Shown here: piece by piece, positions 60,549 through 64,000 of the stretch
Layout: every line of letters begins with the position of its first letter
Numbering within the stretch: position 1 is the first letter of the stretch
NCBI GenBank assembly: GCA_023460395.1
Contig: JAEWQB010000024.1
Coordinates: forward strand, 124,001-188,000
Source of the DNA: Pseudomonadota bacterium
GTDB lineage: Bacteria > Desulfobacterota > Desulfovibrionia > Desulfovibrionales > Desulfovibrionaceae
Length of the DNA: 64,000 bases
Reading direction: 5' to 3'
Program-made: the position numbers and the translations under genes
Notes under the pieces: generated by a model
Told to the model about the DNA's origin: nothing
Database searches by the model: none
What the model saw: only the letters and a program-made list of their open reading frames with translations

Positions 60549-62528
60549 CTAGCGGCCCGTTAAATCCATACGGCCTTCCACCAATCCCGTAATAACACTG
60601 GGGTCCGCCAGCGTGGACGTGTCGCCAAAATCTCCAGACTCGCCTCCGGCGATTTTACGCAGAATACGGCGCATAATTTTTCCACTCCGGGTTTTGGGCA
60701 ACCCCTCCGCGAACTGAAGCACCTCCGGCGTGGCAATAGGACCAATTTCCCGGCGCACCCACGCACGCAATTCGGTGCGCAGCTCTTCAGATTCCGTAGC
60801 GTCTGCGGCAAGAGTCACATAGGCGTACACGGCCTCTCCCTTCACGGGATGCGGCATGCCCACCACAGCGGCCTCCGCAACTGCCCCATGTGCTACCAAC
60901 GCCGACTCTATTTCCGCTGTACCCATGCGATGCCCGGAAACATTAATCACATCGTCAAGCCGCCCCATAATCCAGAAATAGCCATCCGCATCCACCCGTG
61001 CTCCGTCCCCGGCTTCGTACATGCCGGGGAACCGCTCAAAATAGGTGGACCGAAAGCGTTCTTCATCACCAAACACACCGCACAACATACCGGGCCATGG
61101 CTTACGGACCACCAGATGCCCGCCCTCTCCCGGTCCCGCGTCGGTTCCGTCCGGTCTTACTATCCGGGCGTCCACACCGGGCAACGGCCTCGCCGCCGAG
61201 CCGGGTTTCAACGGAGAGGCGTAGGGCAGTGCAGAAATCATAATGCCCCCGGTTTCTGTCTGCCACCACGTATCCACTATGGGCAGAGTGCTTTTGCCAA
61301 TGTGCCTATGGTACCACATCCACGCTTCCGGGTTGATGGGTTCTCCCACGGACCCCAGTATCCGCAAGCTGGAAAGATCGTGCCGCCGGGTCCACTCTTC
61401 TCCCTCCCGCATCAGCGAACGGATGACTGTGGGCGCGGTATAAAAAATATTTACCCGAAATTTTTCCACTATCCGCCAGAACCGGTCAGGGTCAGGATAG
61501 TTGGGCACCCCTTCAAACATCAGCGAGGTGGTCCCCAACGCCAACGGGCCATACACCATATAGGAATGCCCGGTTATCCACCCGGCATCAGCCGTGCACC
61601 AGTGCACGTCGTTTTCGCGCACGTCGAACACCCACTGGGTGGTGTGAGCCGCATAGGTAAGGTAGCCCCCGGACGAGTGTACCACCCCCTTGGGTCTGCC
61701 CGTGGAGCCGCTGGTATAGAGTATGAACAGCGGGTCAGCGGCATCCATAGGTTCGCACGGGCAGGAAGCGCCCATGCCGGGCGCATGGAGCAGGTCGTGC
61801 CACCACAGGTCACGACCGTGAACCCATTCCACCTCCAGCCCGGCGCGGTTTACTACGATAACCCTACCTACGCCCGGACATCCCCGTAAGGCATCGTCCA
61901 CATTCCGCTTAAGGGGAATACGCCGCCCCGCGCGCAACACGGCGTCCGCGGTTACCACCACCCGCGCACCGCAATCCTGAATGCGATTTTGCAGGCTCAA
62001 CGCGGAAAACCCGGCAAAAACGACGGAATGCACCGCCCCAATACGCGCACAGGCCAACATAGCCACCGCTAATTCCGGTATCATGGGCAGGTAGAGAACC
62101 ACACGATCGCCCTTACGAACGCCCTGTTCTTTAAGCACGTTGGCGAAACGGCACACTTCGTCATGCAGCATCTGATAGGTGTAGATGCGCACGTCTTCTT
62201 CCGGTTCTCCCTGCCAGACAAGCGCGGCGCGATTTCTTCCGCCGTTTGCGAGATGCCGGTCGAGACAGTTGTGGGCCACATTCAACGTACCGCCCACAAA
62301 CCAGCGAACCTCTGGAACGCGCATATCCGCCTCAAGCACCGTGGAAAATGGTGAGAACCACTCCAGCAGCGTGGTAGCCCGATCTGCCCAAAAACCTTCT
62401 GTGTCTTCCATGGACCGCCGATACAGGCGTTCATATTCTTCCATGGAAGTAACCCATGCCCCCGCTGACGCCGGGGGGGAGAATACCCGCGATTCTTCCA
62501 TCATGCTTTGTATGCTTGCCTGATTCAT
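60549..62528 (-). CDS. acs: Acetyl-CoA synthetase (AMP-forming)
   Basis: 659 residues. Adenylate-forming enzyme with LYTSGSTGRPKGVVHSSGG (P-loop), DTWWQTETGG, YEAGDGARVDADGYFWIMGRLDDVINVSGHRM and the C-terminal LPKTRSGKIMRR, whose Lys is the residue that protein acetyltransferases modify in Acs enzymes. Activates acetate via acetyl-AMP. AGGAGA precedes the ATG. Divergent from an acyl-CoA-synthetase/Pat-like gene, which may regulate it. Confidence 0.95.
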   Translation of the reverse strand: MNQASIQSMMEESRVFSPPASAGAWVTSMEEYERLYRRSMEDTEGFWADRATTLLEWFSPFSTVLEADMRVPEVRWFVGGTLNVAHNCLDRHLANGGRNRAALVWQGEPEEDVRIYTYQMLHDEVCRFANVLKEQGVRKGDRVVLYLPMIPELAVAMLACARIGAVHSVVFAGFSALSLQNRIQDCGARVVVTADAVLRAGRRIPLKRNVDDALRGCPGVGRVIVVNRAGLEVEWVHGRDLWWHDLLHAPGMGASCPCEPMDAADPLFILYTSGSTGRPKGVVHSSGGYLTYAAHTTQWVFDVRENDVHWCTADAGWITGHSYMVYGPLALGTTSLMFEGVPNYPDPDRFWRIVEKFRVNIFYTAPTVIRSLMREGEEWTRRHDLSSLRILGSVGEPINPEAWMWYHRHIGKSTLPIVDTWWQTETGGIMISALPYASPLKPGSAARPLPGVDARIVRPDGTDAGPGEGGHLVVRKPWPGMLCGVFGDEERFRSTYFERFPGMYEAGDGARVDADGYFWIMGRLDDVINVSGHRMGTAEIESALVAHGAVAEAAVVGMPHPVKGEAVYAYVTLAADATESEELRTELRAWVRREIGPIATPEVLQFAEGLPKTRSGKIMRRILRKIAGGESGDFGDTSTLADPSVITGLVEGRMDLTGR

Positions 62529-62987
62529 GCCCGTCTCCTGTCCGTTCGTTCTCTGTCATGTGCGTTGCAATCCCGCGCGGCAAAGTGCTCCCGCCACACG
62601 GTCACGCTATCGGGGCATGCTGCTCCTTCTTCAGAATCCCGCGCCACATTTTTTCGGTGAACGGTCAAAATCGTCGGGGTAAGCGGTGAACGGCATCGCC
62701 CACTTCCCCGGTGGCGGGAAACTAAAGCGCAGCGCCTCCCCCGTTCACCAAACCGGCATTTCCGGTCGGAACGCGGATTCTTGCCGCGTGCGCGTGGTGC
62801 AAAACTCCCGGCAGTTCCCGTCCCGCTTCCCCCGCCAGTGGCGCTCTCCGCATAACGGCGTGCAATTGCCCACCATAATTTGGAAATTGACTTTCCCATA
62901 CAGGGCATGAAACTATGCTGTAGGTGGCACTCCCCCATTGAGATCTTTCAGACGGCGGCACTATTCGGTCCGCAGAACGGAGCGCGC
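62529..62987. other. Intergenic region between acs and the divergent Pat-like gene
   Basis: About 460 bases without a convincing gene, sigma-54 site or long palindrome. A TTGACT hexamer at 62887-62892 faces the Pat-like gene but lacks a well-spaced -10 element. Confidence 0.3.
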
Positions 62988-64000
62988 GTGAGTTCGGCAA
63001 CGCTGGCACAAATGTTCAGACCCACTTCCATAGCGGTTATCGGCATGTCAGACGAGTCTGCCGGCGAAGCCAGCGGTTCTCTGCTTATGCGCAACCTGCT
63101 CTCCGGTGCGTTTCTTGGTCCGGTGCTGCCCGTGCATCCTCATGCGCAGGCCGTGTCCGGGCTTCCCGCCTTTTCCACCATAGACACCCTGCCCATTACG
63201 CCCGATCTGGCAATTATCTGCTCACCGCCGGACGAAGCCGCCCGGCACGTGACGGAACTGGGCAAGCGCGGCACCCGGCACGTGGTGCTCATGTCACCTG
63301 AGTATCCCCGTCCCGGAACCGAAGAAGCGGAGGAATTACGGCAGACGCTGTTACGCGCGGCGGCACCTTTTTCAGTGCGGATGCTCGGTCCCAACGGCAT
63401 GGGCTTTCTCTCCCCGCTGTCTGGAGTAAACGCCAGCCTTGCCCAGCGGGACGCCCCGTCCGGCAAAGTGGCCTTTGTAACGCAGTCGGATGCGCTGTTC
63501 ACTTCCGTGCTGGATTGGGCGGCCTCCAAAGGCATTGGGTTTTCCCACTTCATTTCTTTGGGTGATCGCTATGACATCCACTTTGGCGATGTGCTGGACT
63601 ATCTAAATGAAGACCCCGCCACTCGCGCGGTGCTGCTCTATCTGGAAACCATCAAAAATGCCCGGCGATTCATGTCCGCTGTCCGTGCGCTTTCACGCAG
63701 CAAGCCCGTACTGGTCATCAAGGCTGGGCGTTCCCCCGCAGGGGCTGCTGCCGCAGCAGCGCATTCCGGCATGCCTTCCGGGGCAGACGATGTGTACGAC
63801 GCGGCCTTTCGACGCGCAGGAATGCTGCGGGTTCCCGATATTGACAGCTTATTCGACACGGCGGAAACACTGGCTATGTCCAGACCGCTTAAAGGACAGC
63901 GGCTTACCATTCTCACCAATGGCGGCGGGCCGGGATTTCTGGCAACCGACATGCTGCTGGAAGGCGGCGGCTCACTCGCCGCGCTGTCCAACGAAGAGGA
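62988..64000 (+). CDS. NDP-forming acyl-CoA synthetase/protein acetyltransferase-like protein (partial)
   Basis: The frame is open from a GTG at 62988 (ACGGAG five bases upstream) to the window edge, 337 residues. CoA-binding Rossmann domain (FRPTSIAVIGMSDESAGEASGSLLMRNLL), ligase-CoA domain (GPNGMGFLSPLSGVNASLA, GKVAFVTQSDALFTSVLDWAASKGIGFSHFISLGDRYDIHFGD) and AAAAAAHSGMPSGADDVYDAAFRRAGMLRVPD, matching the phospho-His region of ADP-forming acyl-CoA synthetases and of Pat/YfiQ protein acetyltransferases. The GNAT domain that would mark Pat, if present, lies outside. Position next to acs favours Pat. An alternative start is the ATG at 63012. Confidence 0.82.
   Translation, partial: MSSATLAQMFRPTSIAVIGMSDESAGEASGSLLMRNLLSGAFLGPVLPVHPHAQAVSGLPAFSTIDTLPITPDLAIICSPPDEAARHVTELGKRGTRHVVLMSPEYPRPGTEEAEELRQTLLRAAAPFSVRMLGPNGMGFLSPLSGVNASLAQRDAPSGKVAFVTQSDALFTSVLDWAASKGIGFSHFISLGDRYDIHFGDVLDYLNEDPATRAVLLYLETIKNARRFMSAVRALSRSKPVLVIKAGRSPAGAAAAAAHSGMPSGADDVYDAAFRRAGMLRVPDIDSLFDTAETLAMSRPLKGQRLTILTNGGGPGFLATDMLLEGGGSLAALSNEE

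Noticed and set aside
1..64000. tRNA, rRNA, CRISPR arrays, insertion sequences
   Set aside because: I looked for T-loop and repeat-spacer patterns, transposase motifs and terminal inverted repeats and saw none that hold up.

Overview
The window looks like a chromosomal segment of a sulfate-reducing Desulfovibrionaceae bacterium (Desulfovibrio or a close relative). The evidence is a lactate-oxidation cluster in the Desulfovibrio order (pyruvate:ferredoxin oxidoreductase, lactate permease, FAD and Fe-S lactate dehydrogenase subunits, P-loop/DRTGG-type Pta), a PFOR with an oxygen-protective C-terminal tail like that of D. africanus, an NfnAB transhydrogenase, a Wolinella-type frdCAB fumarate reductase and heavy use of sigma-54 promoters. 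Base composition looks fairly uniform. I found no rRNA, tRNA, CRISPR array or insertion sequence.

Region 1 (1-16 kb, minus strand): lactate-to-acetate operon por-lctP-glcD-like-glcF-like-pta (pta cut by the window edge), preceded by a sigma-54 promoter, two identical 16-bp palindromes, a sigma-54 response regulator (LurR-like) and its large hybrid histidine kinase. A third copy of the palindrome lies inside the regulator gene.

Region 2 (16-19.9 kb): a YbjQ-like gene with its own sigma-54 promoter, a small exported protein, a PAS-LuxR regulator, and an HdrD/DsrK-like iron-sulfur protein interrupted by one in-frame UGA. That UGA falls where relatives have the Cys of an E-C-G-H motif and is followed by a SECIS-like hairpin, so I read the gene as an intact selenoprotein.

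Region 3 (19.9-33.6 kb, minus strand): C4-dicarboxylate module frdC-frdA-frdB, two-subunit class I fumarase, malic enzyme, terminator, DASS-family transporter, nfnA, nfnB and the selenoprotein. Its control region has a sigma-54 promoter with tandem palindromes, and upstream lie a second hybrid kinase and sigma-54 regulator closely resembling the pair in region 1. Together these genes interconvert malate, fumarate, succinate and pyruvate and balance NADH, NADPH and ferredoxin.

Region 4 (33.9-39.9 kb): PaaK/F390-synthetase-like ligase, ChaN-PDZ lipoprotein, mutM, dinB and a DUF523 protein.

Region 5 (39.9-48.3 kb): a 1.1-kb gene-free stretch with two sigma-54 promoters, large palindromes and a chain of strong hairpins that I read as a candidate structured RNA. 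It is followed by a BMP-type nucleoside/base ABC transporter, a cytosine-deaminase-like amidohydrolase and a single-chain L-serine dehydratase.

Region 6 (48.4-64 kb): TRAP transporter dctPQM, zinc-dependent phospholipase C-like protein, cardiolipin synthase, M24 aminopeptidase, gdhA, yccF, and a sigma-54 activator with a degenerate receiver. Three copies of a new palindrome and a sigma-54 promoter follow the activator and precede two small genes. The window ends with acs and, divergent from it, an acyl-CoA-synthetase/protein-acetyltransferase-like gene cut by the edge.
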